From: Streptosporangium brasiliense
Lineage (GTDB): Bacteria > Actinomycetota > Actinomycetes > Streptosporangiales > Streptosporangiaceae
Direction: 5' to 3'
DNA length: 64,000 bases
Assembly: GCF_030811595.1 (NCBI RefSeq)
Contig: NZ_JAUSRB010000001.1
Coordinates: 1,054,001 to 1,118,000, forward strand
Below are positions 27,512 through 35,671 of this stretch, in pieces (position 1 is the stretch's first letter; the number at the start of each line of letters is the position of its first letter). Below the pieces are notes generated by a model that saw only the letters and a program-made list of their open reading frames with translations, searched no databases and was not told where the DNA came from. The position numbers were made by a program, and so were the translations under genes.

Positions 27512-28558
27512 ATGGACGCGCGCACCACCTGGCCCGCGCTGCTGACGGCCCTGCTCGCCGGCGAGCACCTGACGGCCGACGAGACCGCCTGGGCGATGAA
27601 CGAGATCATGTCCGGCTCGGCGACGTCCGCGCAGATCGCGGGCTTCGCCGTGGCCCTGCGGGCCAAGGGCGAGACCGTCGCGGAGGTGACCGGGCTGGCG
27701 CGCACGATGCTGGAGCGGGCCACCCCGCTGTCGGTGGCCGGCCCCGTCGTCGACGTCGTCGGCACCGGCGGCGACCGCGCGCACACGGTCAACGTCTCGA
27801 CGATGGCGGCGATCGTGGCGGCCGCCGCGGGCGCTCGGGTGGTCAAGCACGGCAACCGCGCCGCGTCCTCCTCCTGCGGCGCCGCCGACGTGCTGGAGCA
27901 CCTGGGGGTCGTGCTCGACCTGTCACCCGCCGCCACCGCCGAGGTCGCGGTGGAGGCGGGCATCGCCTTCTGCTTCGCGCCGCTCTACCACCCCGCGCTG
28001 CGCTTCGCCGGCCCGCCGCGCAAGGAGCTCGGCATCCCGACCGTCTTCAACTTCCTGGGCCCCCTGACCAACCCGGCCAGGCCCGAGGCGCAGGCGATCG
28101 GCATCTTCGACCCGGGCATGCTCCCCGTGGTCGCGGGCGTGTTCGCCGAGCGCGGGGTGTCGGCCCTGGTCTTCCGGGGCGACGACGGGCTCGACGAGCT
28201 GACCACCGCGACGACCTCCACGGTCTGGGTGGTGCGCGAGGGCGCCGCCACGCAGACCGTCTTCGACCCGGCCGCGCTCGGCATCCCCCGGGCCGCGCCC
28301 GACGCGCTGCGCGGCGGGGACGTGGTCTTCAACGCCCAGGCCGTGCGCGACCTGCTCCAGGGCAGGACCGGTCCGGTCCGTGACGCGGTGCTGCTCAACG
28401 CCGCCGCCGCGCTGGTCGCCCTCGACAGCAAGGGCGACGACCTCGAAGCCGCCATGTCCGCCGCCCACGCGAGAGCCGTCCAGGCCGTCGACTCCGGCGC
28501 CGCCGCGGCCGTCCTCGACCGCTGGGTCGAGGCCAGCCAGGCGCGCAGGCCGCGCTGA
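27512..28558 (+). CDS. trpD: Anthranilate phosphoribosyltransferase
   Basis: 348 residues. The PRPP/anthranilate motifs are complete: '[18 protein letters not shown]' (GTGGD at 84-88), '[21 protein letters not shown]' and '[11 protein letters not shown]'. It converts anthranilate plus PRPP to phosphoribosyl-anthranilate, the second step of tryptophan synthesis. GGAG lies 7 bases before the ATG, 19 bases after the receiver-like gene. Other trp genes are not in the window. Position beside ctaE is shared with other actinobacteria. Confidence 0.95.
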   Translation: MDARTTWPALLTALLAGEHLTADETAWAMNEIMSGSATSAQIAGFAVALRAKGETVAEVTGLARTMLERATPLSVAGPVVDVVGTGGDRAHTVNVSTMAAIVAAAAGARVVKHGNRAASSSCGAADVLEHLGVVLDLSPAATAEVAVEAGIAFCFAPLYHPALRFAGPPRKELGIPTVFNFLGPLTNPARPEAQAIGIFDPGMLPVVAGVFAERGVSALVFRGDDGLDELTTATTSTVWVVREGAATQTVFDPAALGIPRAAPDALRGGDVVFNAQAVRDLLQGRTGPVRDAVLLNAAAALVALDSKGDDLEAAMSAAHARAVQAVDSGAAAAVLDRWVEASQARRPR

Positions 28559-28565
28559 CCTCGGC

Positions 28566-28608
28566 CATCCCCTCACGGGCGGACGGGAGATCCACCCGTG
28601 AGGGGATG
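28566..28608 (+). terminator. Long hairpin after trpD
   Basis: CATCCCCTCACGGG (28566-28579) and CCCGTGAGGGGATG (28595-28608) are a perfect 14-bp inverted repeat with a 15-base loop, 8 bases after the trpD stop. No T-run follows. Confidence 0.7.
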
Positions 28609-28641
28609 CCTCCCTCCGCGGGGCCGTCTTAGATTGCGCCC

Positions 28642-29493
28642 ATGTGGCGTGTCGATCCCCTGACCGAGCAGATACTGCCTGCCCTGGCGCTGTCCGTTCT
28701 GCTCGGCCTGTCCCTGGCCGTCGCGGGACTCGCCCGCGAGCGCAGGCTCCTGCTCCTGAGGCTCCGCCGTGAGCAGGCCAAGCTCGCCGACCAGCAGGTC
28801 GCGCTGGCCCATGCCGCCGTCACCGAGGAACGCGCCCGCATCGCCCACGAGCTGCACGATGTCGTCGCCCACGGGGTCAGCATGATGACGCTCGGTGTCG
28901 GCGCCGGCCGTATGATCATGGAGAAGGACCCGGCGCGGGCCCGCGAGACCCTGCGGCTGGCCGAGGAGTCCGGCCGCCAGGCGCTCCTGGAGCTGCAGCG
29001 CATGCTCTGCCTGCTGAAGGCCGAGGGGGCCCCGGGGGCCAGGACGCCCCAGCCCAAGCTGTCGGACCTGTCCGACCTGCTGACCCAGGTCCGTACGGCG
29101 GGCCTGCGAGTGGACGTGGTCGAGGACGGCAGGCCCGTCGAGATCGGTCTCGCCCTCGAACTGTCGGCCTACCGGATCGTCCAGGAGGCGCTCAGCAACA
29201 CCCTCAGGCGCGCCCGGGCGCAGTCGGCCCACGTCACCCTGCGCTGGCGTCCGGGCTTCCTGGACGTGCTGGTCCGCGACGACGGCCAGGCCACCACCAC
29301 GGCGACCACCGGCCACGGCCTGCTCGGCATGCGCGAGCGCGCCACGCTCTTCGGCGGCACGCTCGAAGCCGAGGCCCTCCCCGAGGGGGGCTTCGAGGTG
29401 CGCGCCCGGCTGCCCACGGTGGGCGAGGCACGGCCGGCCCTCACCCGCCCCGGAGAGGCCCAGCCGGTCCCGGGCACCCGCCCGCGTGGATGA
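28642..29493 (+). CDS. Sensor histidine kinase (NarL/DesK type), orphan
   Basis: 283 residues. One membrane helix (about 11-32), then a coiled HisKA_3 dimerisation region with phospho-acceptor H72 in 'RIAHELHDVVAHGVS' and a HATPase domain with N-box 'EALSNTLRRARAQ' and G-box 'GHGLLGMRERATLFGG'. There is no sensor domain beyond the helix. No response regulator is adjacent, so the partner is elsewhere. TAGATT (28630-28635) ends six bases before the ATG, suggesting a leaderless message. The last 20 codons lie in a segment that is repeated downstream. Confidence 0.88.
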   Translation: MWRVDPLTEQILPALALSVLLGLSLAVAGLARERRLLLLRLRREQAKLADQQVALAHAAVTEERARIAHELHDVVAHGVSMMTLGVGAGRMIMEKDPARARETLRLAEESGRQALLELQRMLCLLKAEGAPGARTPQPKLSDLSDLLTQVRTAGLRVDVVEDGRPVEIGLALELSAYRIVQEALSNTLRRARAQSAHVTLRWRPGFLDVLVRDDGQATTTATTGHGLLGMRERATLFGGTLEAEALPEGGFEVRARLPTVGEARPALTRPGEAQPVPGTRPRG

Positions 29494-29650
29494 GCGCCGG
29501 CCTCGGTTCTTTTCGGCGGGCGCGGCTCGGTCGGCTCCGGATCTCGTCCGTCTGGATGAGGCCAGGCCGGCCCTGGGCACCCGCCCGCGTGGGTGAGCGC
29601 CGGCCTCGGTCCTTTTCGGCGGGCGCGGCTCGGCCGGCCTCCGGCGTCCG
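29472..29650. repeat. Direct duplication of the histidine kinase gene tail (period 103)
   Basis: The sequence from GGGCACCCGCCCGCGTGG (29472) recurs from 29575 with about 70 bases of near identity (GAGCGCCGGCCTCGGTTC and TTTTCGGCGGGCGCGGCTCGG present in both). The first copy includes the last codons and stop of the histidine kinase; the second is non-coding. A weaker third trace (GCCCGCCTGGTGAGG) follows near 29650. Confidence 0.75.
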
Positions 29651-29702
29651 CCCGCCTGGTGAGGGGGCACAGCCGGTCCTCGGCCCCGCCCCCTGGTGGG
29701 CG

Positions 29703-29990
29703 TCAGTCGGACTCGCCGAGACCGATCGAGAAGGCGGCCTCGAGGTCGTGCCGGGAGTAGGTGCGGAAGGCGATGTGCGTCTCGGTGCGCAGCACCCCGG
29801 CGACCTTGTTGATCCGGCCCGGGATGACCTCGGCGATCTCCTCGTAGGCGGTGACGCGGACCATGGCCATCAGGTCGTACTCACCGGTGATGGAGTAGAC
29901 CTCGCTCACCCCGTCGATCTCGGCGATCGTCTGGGCGACCTCGGGGATCCGGTCCACCTCGGCGTTGATGTGCACGATCGCGGTGATCAC
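29703..29990 (-). CDS. Stand-alone Lrp/AsnC ligand-binding (RAM) domain protein
   Basis: 95 residues containing only the effector-binding ferredoxin-like domain of Lrp/AsnC regulators (MITAIVHINAEVDRIPEVAQ, 'SEVYSITGEYDLMAMVRV'), with no helix-turn-helix. Such proteins bind amino acids and form ring oligomers; targets are unknown. GTG start with GAGGAGGAA at ideal distance. It is 42 bases downstream of the nuclease gene on the same strand, so co-transcription is likely. Confidence 0.9.
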   Translation of the reverse strand: MITAIVHINAEVDRIPEVAQTIAEIDGVSEVYSITGEYDLMAMVRVTAYEEIAEVIPGRINKVAGVLRTETHIAFRTYSRHDLEAAFSIGLGESD

Positions 29991-30032
29991 GAGCTTCCTC
30001 CTCGTTGAGTGCGGCTTGCAGCTCCGAAGTTA

Positions 30033-31757
30033 TCAGCGCGCCGGGCGGCCCTCACGCCGCTGGTGCGGCTCAGCGGGACGGTAGGCGTGGTCGAGGCGGG
30101 CCCTGAGCCGTCCGGCGCCGCCGACGGGCAGGCTCCAGGTGCCCTCCACCTGCACCAGCCGCACGCCGGGGCTCTCCAGCCAGCGCAGGATGCACTCGGT
30201 CTCCTCGGCGCTGGCGGCGGGCACGGGACCCGGCCCCGGCACGACGGTCTCGGCGGTGGCCACCAGCGCGTCCACGAACGGGGTGGGGTGCGCGCCCCGG
30301 GGCATCACCCCGGCCGAGGCCAGCCTGCCGTACCGGACGACGTGGATCTGCCAGCCGCCGGCCGCCGCGGGGGAGGCCGCGACCAACTGGGGGATCGAGG
30401 TGAGGGAGCGCAGTCGCTGCATGCGCGCGGAGGTGCGGACGTAGGCGGCGAGCCGGTCGCGGTCGGCCGCGGCCTCCTCGTAGCGTTCCTCGGAGGACAG
30501 CCGCTCCATGCGCGCCTGGACCGCGGAGAAGACCGTCGTGGCCTCCAGCTCCATCGCCCGGCGCGCGGCCGCGGCGTGCAGGCCGTACTCCTCGGCGCCC
30601 TGGCGGCCCTCGCAGGGCGCCCCGCACCTGCCCAGCTCGGCGAGGGCGCAGGCGGGACGCCTGGTGCGCGGGGTGATCCGCTCGGTGCACTGCCGCAGCG
30701 GGACCGCCTCGTGCAGCGCGGCGCGGGCGTCCTCGGCCGCGCGGGTGCTGGTGAACGGGCCCAGGTAGCCGGCGTCGTCGTCTCTGACCTCGCGGACGAT
30801 CGACAGGCGGGGGAACGGCTCGTCGGTGAGCTTGAGCCAGAGCATCTTCTCGGGGAAGCGCGACCTGCGGTTGTATCGCGGCTTGGCGGAGCCGATCAGC
30901 CGCAGCTCCCTGACCTCGGCCTCCAGCGCGGTGGCGCAGGAGATCGGCCGGACCCGCTCGACGATGCCGATCATCTCGCGGATCCGCGGCCGGGTCTCCC
31001 CGGCGGTGAAGTAACTGCGCACGCGGTTGCGGAGGTTGGTGCTCTTGCCGACGTAGAGAGGGTCGCCGCGCTCGTCCTCGAAGACGTAGACGCCGGGGCC
31101 GGTCGGCACCGCGTCGGCCAGGTGCCGCTTGCGCCGCTGCTCCGGGGTGGGCGCGCGGACGAAGCCCTTGAGCTCCTCCAGCGTGTGCACCCCGAACGAG
31201 CCCGCCCGCTCCAGCAGCGCGTGGAGCACGTCCACGGTGGCCTGGGCGTCGGCGAGGGCGCGGTGGCAGGGCTCGGTCCGGCTGAAGATCCGGGCCAGCG
31301 TGGACAGCTTGCAGTTCGGCGCCTCGTCGCGGGTCAGCAGCTTGCGCGCCAGCACGACGGTGTCGACCACCTGGTGGGTGGGCGGGGGGTAGCCGTGGGC
31401 GGCGCAGGCGGCCTTGACGAAGCCCAGGTCGAAGCCCGCGTTGTGCGCCACGAGCGTGGTGCCCTCGGCGAACTCCAGGAACGACGGCAGCACCGACTCG
31501 ATCTTCGGGGCCGCCATGACCATGGTGTCGGTGATGCCGGTGAGCACGGAGATGAACGGCGGGATCGGCGACCCGGGATCGACCAGAGTGGCGAACTCTC
31601 CCAGCACCTCACCGCCCCGGACCTTGACCGCGCCGATCTCCGTGATCGCGTGCTCGCCCGCCGAAACCCCGGTGGTCTCCAGGTCGAACACGACGAACGT
31701 GATCTGATCGAGTGGCGTGCCCAGCTCGTCCAGCGTTCCCTGCACGACGTAATCCAC
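30033..31757 (-). CDS. DEDDh exonuclease fused to GIY-YIG (UvrC-like) nuclease
   Basis: 574 residues. The N-terminal DnaQ-like exonuclease (about 18-185) has D25 and E27 in 'FDLETTG', 'AHNAGFDLGF' and 'HRALADAQAT' for the DEDDh set. A GIY-YIG domain (about 215-300, 'GVYVF...DPLYVGKS..LRNRVRSYF') is followed by a UvrC-like middle part with Cys motif 'CALAELGRCGAPCEGRQ'. It resembles Cho/UvrC-N nucleases and may take part in repair incision. GTG start; TATGGT lies eight bases upstream, a possible leaderless promoter. Confidence 0.92.
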   Translation of the reverse strand: MDYVVQGTLDELGTPLDQITFVVFDLETTGVSAGEHAITEIGAVKVRGGEVLGEFATLVDPGSPIPPFISVLTGITDTMVMAAPKIESVLPSFLEFAEGTTLVAHNAGFDLGFVKAACAAHGYPPPTHQVVDTVVLARKLLTRDEAPNCKLSTLARIFSRTEPCHRALADAQATVDVLHALLERAGSFGVHTLEELKGFVRAPTPEQRRKRHLADAVPTGPGVYVFEDERGDPLYVGKSTNLRNRVRSYFTAGETRPRIREMIGIVERVRPISCATALEAEVRELRLIGSAKPRYNRRSRFPEKMLWLKLTDEPFPRLSIVREVRDDDAGYLGPFTSTRAAEDARAALHEAVPLRQCTERITPRTRRPACALAELGRCGAPCEGRQGAEEYGLHAAAARRAMELEATTVFSAVQARMERLSSEERYEEAAADRDRLAAYVRTSARMQRLRSLTSIPQLVAASPAAAGGWQIHVVRYGRLASAGVMPRGAHPTPFVDALVATAETVVPGPGPVPAASAEETECILRWLESPGVRLVQVEGTWSLPVGGAGRLRARLDHAYRPAEPHQRREGRPAR

Positions 31758-31825
31758 GGTTCAAGACCATAGGAGCCCCGACCGACATTTAGCGCGCCGG
31801 GGCCCGCCGGAGGCGTGGACCGGAC

Positions 31826-31933
31826 CTGTGAGGGATCCGGTGGCGGGCCCTGTGAGGGATCCGGTGGCGGGCTCTGTGGCGGGCATTGTGGGGGACCCTG
31901 TGAGGGGCTCTGTGACGGGCTCTGTGACGGGCC
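31826..31933. repeat. 12-bp minisatellite, about nine degenerate copies
   Basis: CTGTG-like units start every 12 bases (31826, 31838, 31850, 31862, 31874, 31886, 31898, 31910, 31922). The first pairs form 24-bp copies (CTGTGAGGGATCCGGTGGCGGGC) and the last two are CTCTGTGACGGG. It lies between the nuclease start and the small membrane gene. Confidence 0.8.
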
Positions 31934-31947
31934 CGCCCGGCCGCGGG

Positions 31948-32163
31948 TCAGTCCCTGTCCACGGCCGAGCCCGCCGCCCACAGCGCCAGCCCCAGCACGC
32001 CCAGCACGATGCAGGCGAAGATCTCGTATCCGCGCAGGAATCCCAGATGGTTGACCAGGAGCAGATCGTCGGCCCACCGCCACCATCCCAGGAGGGAGTT
32101 CGCGGCTCCGCCGACACCCTGGACGAGACAGACGGCTCCGGCCAGCTCAAGAGATCCCTTCAT
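31948..32163 (-). CDS. Small membrane protein, hypothetical
   Basis: 71 residues from ATG (MKGSLELAGAVCLVQGVGGA), with two predicted hydrophobic segments (about 5-24 and 42-65) separated by 'WWRWADDLLLVNHLGFLRG'. Frame, composition and hydrophobic pattern look protein-like. No family is recognised and no clear ribosome-binding site is seen. The upstream extension to 32223 is possible but less likely. Divergent from the histidine kinase at 32275. Confidence 0.55.
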   Translation of the reverse strand: MKGSLELAGAVCLVQGVGGAANSLLGWWRWADDLLLVNHLGFLRGYEIFACIVLGVLGLALWAAGSAVDRD

Positions 32164-32274
32164 GCCGTCGATACTGGTGAGCGGTCCGGCTGCGCCGCCT
32201 CGGCCGAAGGTCGGCGGTGGCATCGACTTTGGTCGCTACCGGGCCGGGTGCGCTCCGCCGTACCGTCGGGGAAC

Positions 32275-33477
32275 GTGACGGAATATCGGTGGCTGCTCCC
32301 CGCGGTCCTGCACGGGGATCCGGGGGAGGGGCAGCCCGGGGTGCGGCGTTCGACCCGCGACTGGGCCGTGGACATGTTCGTCTTCCTCGGGGCCGCGGGG
32401 ACGGGGCTGCTCATGGCCCTCGCCCTGCGTTCCGACACCTCCACACCGCAGCCGATCCTCCTCGCCGACCAGGTGGTGGGGGCGCTCGCGTGCGCCGCGG
32501 TCTGGCTGCGCCGCCGCTGGCCCGTGGGGCTGGCGCTGGCGCTGCTGCCGGTCTCGCTGCTGTCCAGCGTCGCCACCGGTCCCGTCTGCGTGGCGCTGTT
32601 CACCGTGGCCGTGCACCGGCCGCTGAAGTTCGCGGCCCTGACGGGCGGGCTGCACCTGCTCACGCTGGCGCCCTACCTCTGCTGGCGGCCCGATCCCGAG
32701 CTCCCCTTCTGGGTGGAGTTCACGGTCGCCGCGCTGCTCTACGTCCTGCTGGTCATCTGGGGCATGTTCGTGCGGGCCCGGCGCCAGCTCGTGCTCACGC
32801 TGCGCGAGCGGGCCGAGCGGGCGGAGGTGGAGGCGGAGCTGCGGGTGGAGCGGGCCAGGCACCTGGAGCGCGAACGCATCGCCAGGGAGATGCACGACGT
32901 GCTCGCCCACCGGCTGTCGCTGCTGAGCGTGCACGCGGGCGCGCTGGAATACCGGCCGGACATGGAGCCGCACGACGTGGCCAGGACGGCGGGGGTGATC
33001 CGGGCGGGGGCCCATCAGGCGCTCCAGGACCTGCGCGAGGTCATCGGCGTGCTCCGGATCGCCCCCGAGGGCACCACCCCCGACCGGCCCCAGCCGACCC
33101 TGGCGGATCTGACCGGCCTGGTCGAGGAGTCCCGGCTCGCGGGCATGGAGGTGACGCTCGACATGCGGGTGAGCGATCCCGCCGAGGCCCCCGCCCGCCT
33201 CGGCAGAAACGCCTACCGGATCACCCAGGAGGGGCTGACCAACGCGCGCAAGCACGCCGCCGACGCCCCGGTGGGCGTCACCGTGGCCGGCGGACCCGGC
33301 GACGGGCTCACCGTCGAGATCCGCAACCCGGTGACCGTCGGGCAGGCCATCCCCGGCAGCGGGAGCGGCCTGATCGGGCTCACCGAGCGCGCCGAGCTGA
33401 TGGGCGGCCGTCTCGACTACGGCAGGGGCCCCGACGGCCGGTTCCGGCTCAGGGCGTGGCTGCCGTGGGCCGCGTGA
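32275..33477 (+). CDS. Sensor histidine kinase (NarL/DesK type)
   Basis: 400 residues from GTG after GGGGA. Four to five membrane helices (about 32-165) without a large outer domain suggest membrane-state or intramembrane sensing. HisKA_3 follows with H207 in 'RIAREMHDVLAHRLSLLSVHAG' and HATPase with 'QEGLTNARKHA' and 'GSGLIGLTERAELMGG'. A response regulator follows after about 100 bases. The pair is a typical actinobacterial two-component system; the signal is unknown. Confidence 0.9.
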   Translation: MTEYRWLLPAVLHGDPGEGQPGVRRSTRDWAVDMFVFLGAAGTGLLMALALRSDTSTPQPILLADQVVGALACAAVWLRRRWPVGLALALLPVSLLSSVATGPVCVALFTVAVHRPLKFAALTGGLHLLTLAPYLCWRPDPELPFWVEFTVAALLYVLLVIWGMFVRARRQLVLTLRERAERAEVEAELRVERARHLERERIAREMHDVLAHRLSLLSVHAGALEYRPDMEPHDVARTAGVIRAGAHQALQDLREVIGVLRIAPEGTTPDRPQPTLADLTGLVEESRLAGMEVTLDMRVSDPAEAPARLGRNAYRITQEGLTNARKHAADAPVGVTVAGGPGDGLTVEIRNPVTVGQAIPGSGSGLIGLTERAELMGGRLDYGRGPDGRFRLRAWLPWAA

Positions 33478-33580
33478 CGTCCCGTGGGCGGCCCGGCCAG
33501 GGCGGGGAGGCACGCCGGACGCCCCCGGCGGGCGCGTGGACCGTAGGGTGTGACCGGACGGCGTCATGGGAGGACGAGAG

Positions 33581-34276
33581 GTGGCTGAGGTGGCCGGCGT
33601 GAGCACGCCCCTTCCCGGTCCGGAGATCCGTGTGCTGATCGTCGACGACGACGTGCTCATCCGCGCCGGGCTGTCGTTGATCCTCGGCGGTGCCGGCGAC
33701 CTCGTGGTGGTGGGCGAGGCCGCCGACGGGAGCGAGGTGCCCGGACTGGTGGCCGAGCACCGGCCGGACGTGGTGCTGATGGACATCCGCATGCCCGGGG
33801 TCGACGGGCTGACCGCGACCGAGCGCCTGCGCTCGGCCGCCGCGGCCCCGGAAGTGATCATCCTGACCACCTTCCACGCCGACGCCCAGGTGCTGCGGGC
33901 GCTCCGCGCCGGGGCGGCGGGATTCCTGCTGAAGGACACCCCGCCCGGCGAGCTGGTCGCCGCGGTCCGCCGGGTGGGGGCGGGCGAGCCGATCCTGTCG
34001 CCCGTGGTGACCCGGCAGCTCATCGCGCACGTCGCCGACGGCGGCGTGGTGACGCGCCGCGAGCGGGCCATGACGATGCTGTCCGGGCTCAGCGACCGCG
34101 AGCGCGAGGTCGCGGTGGCCGTCGGCCAGGGGAAGTCGAACGCGGAGATCGCCGCCGGCCTCTACATGAGTGTGGCGACGGTCAAGGCCCACGTCTCGCG
34201 GGTGCTGACCAAGCTGGAGCTCAACAACCGTGTCCAGATCGCGCTGATCGTCCACGACGCCGGGCATCTCGCCTGA
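33581..34276 (+). CDS. NarL/LuxR-family response regulator
   Basis: 231 residues. Receiver domain with acidic pair D22-D24, phospho-acceptor D68 (VVLMDIRMPG), T97 and K118 (FLLKD). A LuxR-type HTH covers about 168-225 ('LSDREREVAVAVGQGKSNAEI', 'ATVKAHVSRVLTKL'). GTG start chosen because GGGAGG lies 7 bases upstream; the ATG at 33566 has no such site. It pairs with the histidine kinase just upstream. Confidence 0.92.
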   Translation: MAEVAGVSTPLPGPEIRVLIVDDDVLIRAGLSLILGGAGDLVVVGEAADGSEVPGLVAEHRPDVVLMDIRMPGVDGLTATERLRSAAAAPEVIILTTFHADAQVLRALRAGAAGFLLKDTPPGELVAAVRRVGAGEPILSPVVTRQLIAHVADGGVVTRRERAMTMLSGLSDREREVAVAVGQGKSNAEIAAGLYMSVATVKAHVSRVLTKLELNNRVQIALIVHDAGHLA

Positions 34277-34372
34277 GGCCGGCGCGGCGGACCATCTGAG
34301 GCCGCATGTCTGAGGTCGGGGCGGCGGACCGTCCGAGGCGGGCCGCCTGAGGTCGGGGTGGTGGCGGGCGGG
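34277..34372. repeat. Degenerate CTGAGG-type repeats
   Basis: Three to four imperfect copies of CTGAGG(T/C)CGG(G/C)GCGGCGGACC fill the short gap between the response regulator and the convergent phosphotransferase gene. No terminator with a T-run is visible. Confidence 0.5.
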
Positions 34373-35491
34373 TCAGTCCCAGTAGCTCCCGTCCAGCATC
34401 CGCTCGATCGTGGCCCGGTGCATGACCAGGTCGTCGGGGTCCTCCGGCATGGCCTGCTCGCCGAAGTGGATCCGCCGCTGCCAGACGCGGGCCATGATGA
34501 CGCCGTGCCGGAGCGCGGCGTACATCTCGTAGAACTCCATGTCCCGGGGCGTGTAGCCGGTGATCTCCTCGTATGTCCGGCAGACGTCCTCGCGCCGCAT
34601 GAAATCCGGCAGTCCGGGCAGTCCGAAGACCTGGGCGACGTCCTGGAAGAACCGATGCAGGAAGATCATCCAGGCGATGTCCAGCTCGCGGGGGGCGACG
34701 GTGGCCATCTCCCAGTCCAGCACCCCCACCGGGGTGAAGTCCTGATACACCACGTTCCCGATGCGGGCGTCACCCCAGTTCAGTACGGAGGGCCCGGGGG
34801 CGGCCGGCCAGTGCTCCGCCAGCCAGGCGAACGCCCGCTCCAGCACCGGGATCGGCATCCGGCCGTGCGCCCACTCGTAGTAGGCCCGCTGGCCGTCGAC
34901 GTGCCCGCGCAGCGCCGGCCGGCCGGCCTGTCGAGGTTCCACCCGCCGGAGCTCCTCGGCGGTGAACGGGGCGTCGTGCAGCCTGGCCAGGATCTCGACG
35001 CTCTGCCGCTGGAGCCGGTCCCGGTCGGCCTGGGAGGCGTCGAGCAGCCAGCCCTCGAAGGTGTAGGGCATCACGTCCGGCGGCACGTCCCCGGCGAGCC
35101 GCTCCATCACGAAGAACGGCGTGCCCACCGGCCCCGGGTCCGGCTCGAACCAGAGGGCGCGCGGGGCGGGCACCCCGGCGCGCTCCCTGACCATCCGCAT
35201 GACCTCGAACTGCCTGCCGAGGTCGTAGCTCGGGAAGACCGGAACGGCCTCGCTCGCCGGGGCCATCCGGGCGACGCACTCGACCTCCCGCCTGCCTTCG
35301 GCGCAGTCCCAGGAGACGTCGAAGAGCAGGGTCTCGCTGGACATGCCGTTGCCCGAGGGCTGCGACAGCCGGGACACCGTGACGGGGTGGCCCAGGCGGT
35401 CGGCGAGCCAGGAACGCACCCGTCCGCGCAGCTCGCCGAGGTCGCGGGTGGAGGTGCGCATCCGCCCGTCCTGGCCAGGCCGTCCGTCCAT
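34373..35491 (-). CDS. Aminoglycoside-phosphotransferase-like (APH/ACAD10-type) protein
   Basis: 372 residues. The kinase-like fold shows 'NGMSSETLLFDVSWD' near the nucleotide loop, 'FFVMERLAGDVPP', the catalytic-like 'VLNWGDARIGNVVYQD' (WGDxRxxN in place of HxDxxxxN) and 'GVLDWEMATVAPRELDIAWM' for metal binding. This subgroup is usually linked to acyl-CoA dehydrogenases and fatty-acid or lipid metabolism rather than antibiotic resistance. The ATG at 35491 follows GGGGAGAG; M at 35461 is an alternative. A palindrome CAAGCGCTTG lies about 60 bases upstream. Confidence 0.82.
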   Translation of the reverse strand: MDGRPGQDGRMRTSTRDLGELRGRVRSWLADRLGHPVTVSRLSQPSGNGMSSETLLFDVSWDCAEGRREVECVARMAPASEAVPVFPSYDLGRQFEVMRMVRERAGVPAPRALWFEPDPGPVGTPFFVMERLAGDVPPDVMPYTFEGWLLDASQADRDRLQRQSVEILARLHDAPFTAEELRRVEPRQAGRPALRGHVDGQRAYYEWAHGRMPIPVLERAFAWLAEHWPAAPGPSVLNWGDARIGNVVYQDFTPVGVLDWEMATVAPRELDIAWMIFLHRFFQDVAQVFGLPGLPDFMRREDVCRTYEEITGYTPRDMEFYEMYAALRHGVIMARVWQRRIHFGEQAMPEDPDDLVMHRATIERMLDGSYWD

Positions 35492-35549
35492 CGCGCTCTC
35501 CCCGGTGGCGTGCGTCACAAGTCGCTGGGCACAGTCGTATACCTGTGAG

Positions 35550-35559
35550 CAAGCGCTTG
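35550..35559. promoter_or_regulatory. CAAGCGCTTG palindrome, candidate TetR-type operator
   Basis: A perfect 10-bp palindrome within GAGCAAGCGCTTGTC. It is close to the AnCAAGnnCTTGnT pattern recognised by KstR2/FadR-like TetR regulators of lipid catabolism. It sits upstream of the APH-like gene, whose family is linked to acyl-CoA metabolism. No TetR gene is nearby. Confidence 0.4.
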
Positions 35560-35569
35560 TCCACCCGCC

Positions 35570-35588
35570 GTTCACCTGTCCGGTGAAC
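35570..35588. promoter_or_regulatory. Inverted repeat GTTCACC-N5-GGTGAAC
   Basis: A perfect 7+5+7 dyad in the divergent region between the APH-like gene and the NYN gene. A TTGACG (35639-35644) with TAGGGG 16 bases later could be the promoter of the NYN gene, placing the dyad about 50 bases upstream of it. Confidence 0.4.
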
Positions 35589-35671
35589 ACAAACCGGATT
35601 TCTGGTCATGTCCGGGTCAGGGTGCGGTAGCCGTACCCTTGACGTGAAGACCAATCCGAGTAGGGGCCGTG

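Noticed and set aside
26899-27963. Upstream extension of the ctaE frame
   Set aside because: Family length and start ([16 protein letters not shown] context) fit ATG at 26898; the extension overlaps the receiver-like gene and trpD on the other strand.
31828-32274. N-terminal extension of the histidine kinase that starts at 32275
   Set aside because: The extension is encoded by the 12-bp minisatellite and overlaps the small membrane gene; GTG 32275 has a ribosome-binding site and gives a normal family start.
34373-35491. Antibiotic-resistance phosphotransferase
   Set aside because: The catalytic loop is of the ACAD10-like WGDxRxxN type and the operator suggests lipid metabolism; no resistance context is visible.
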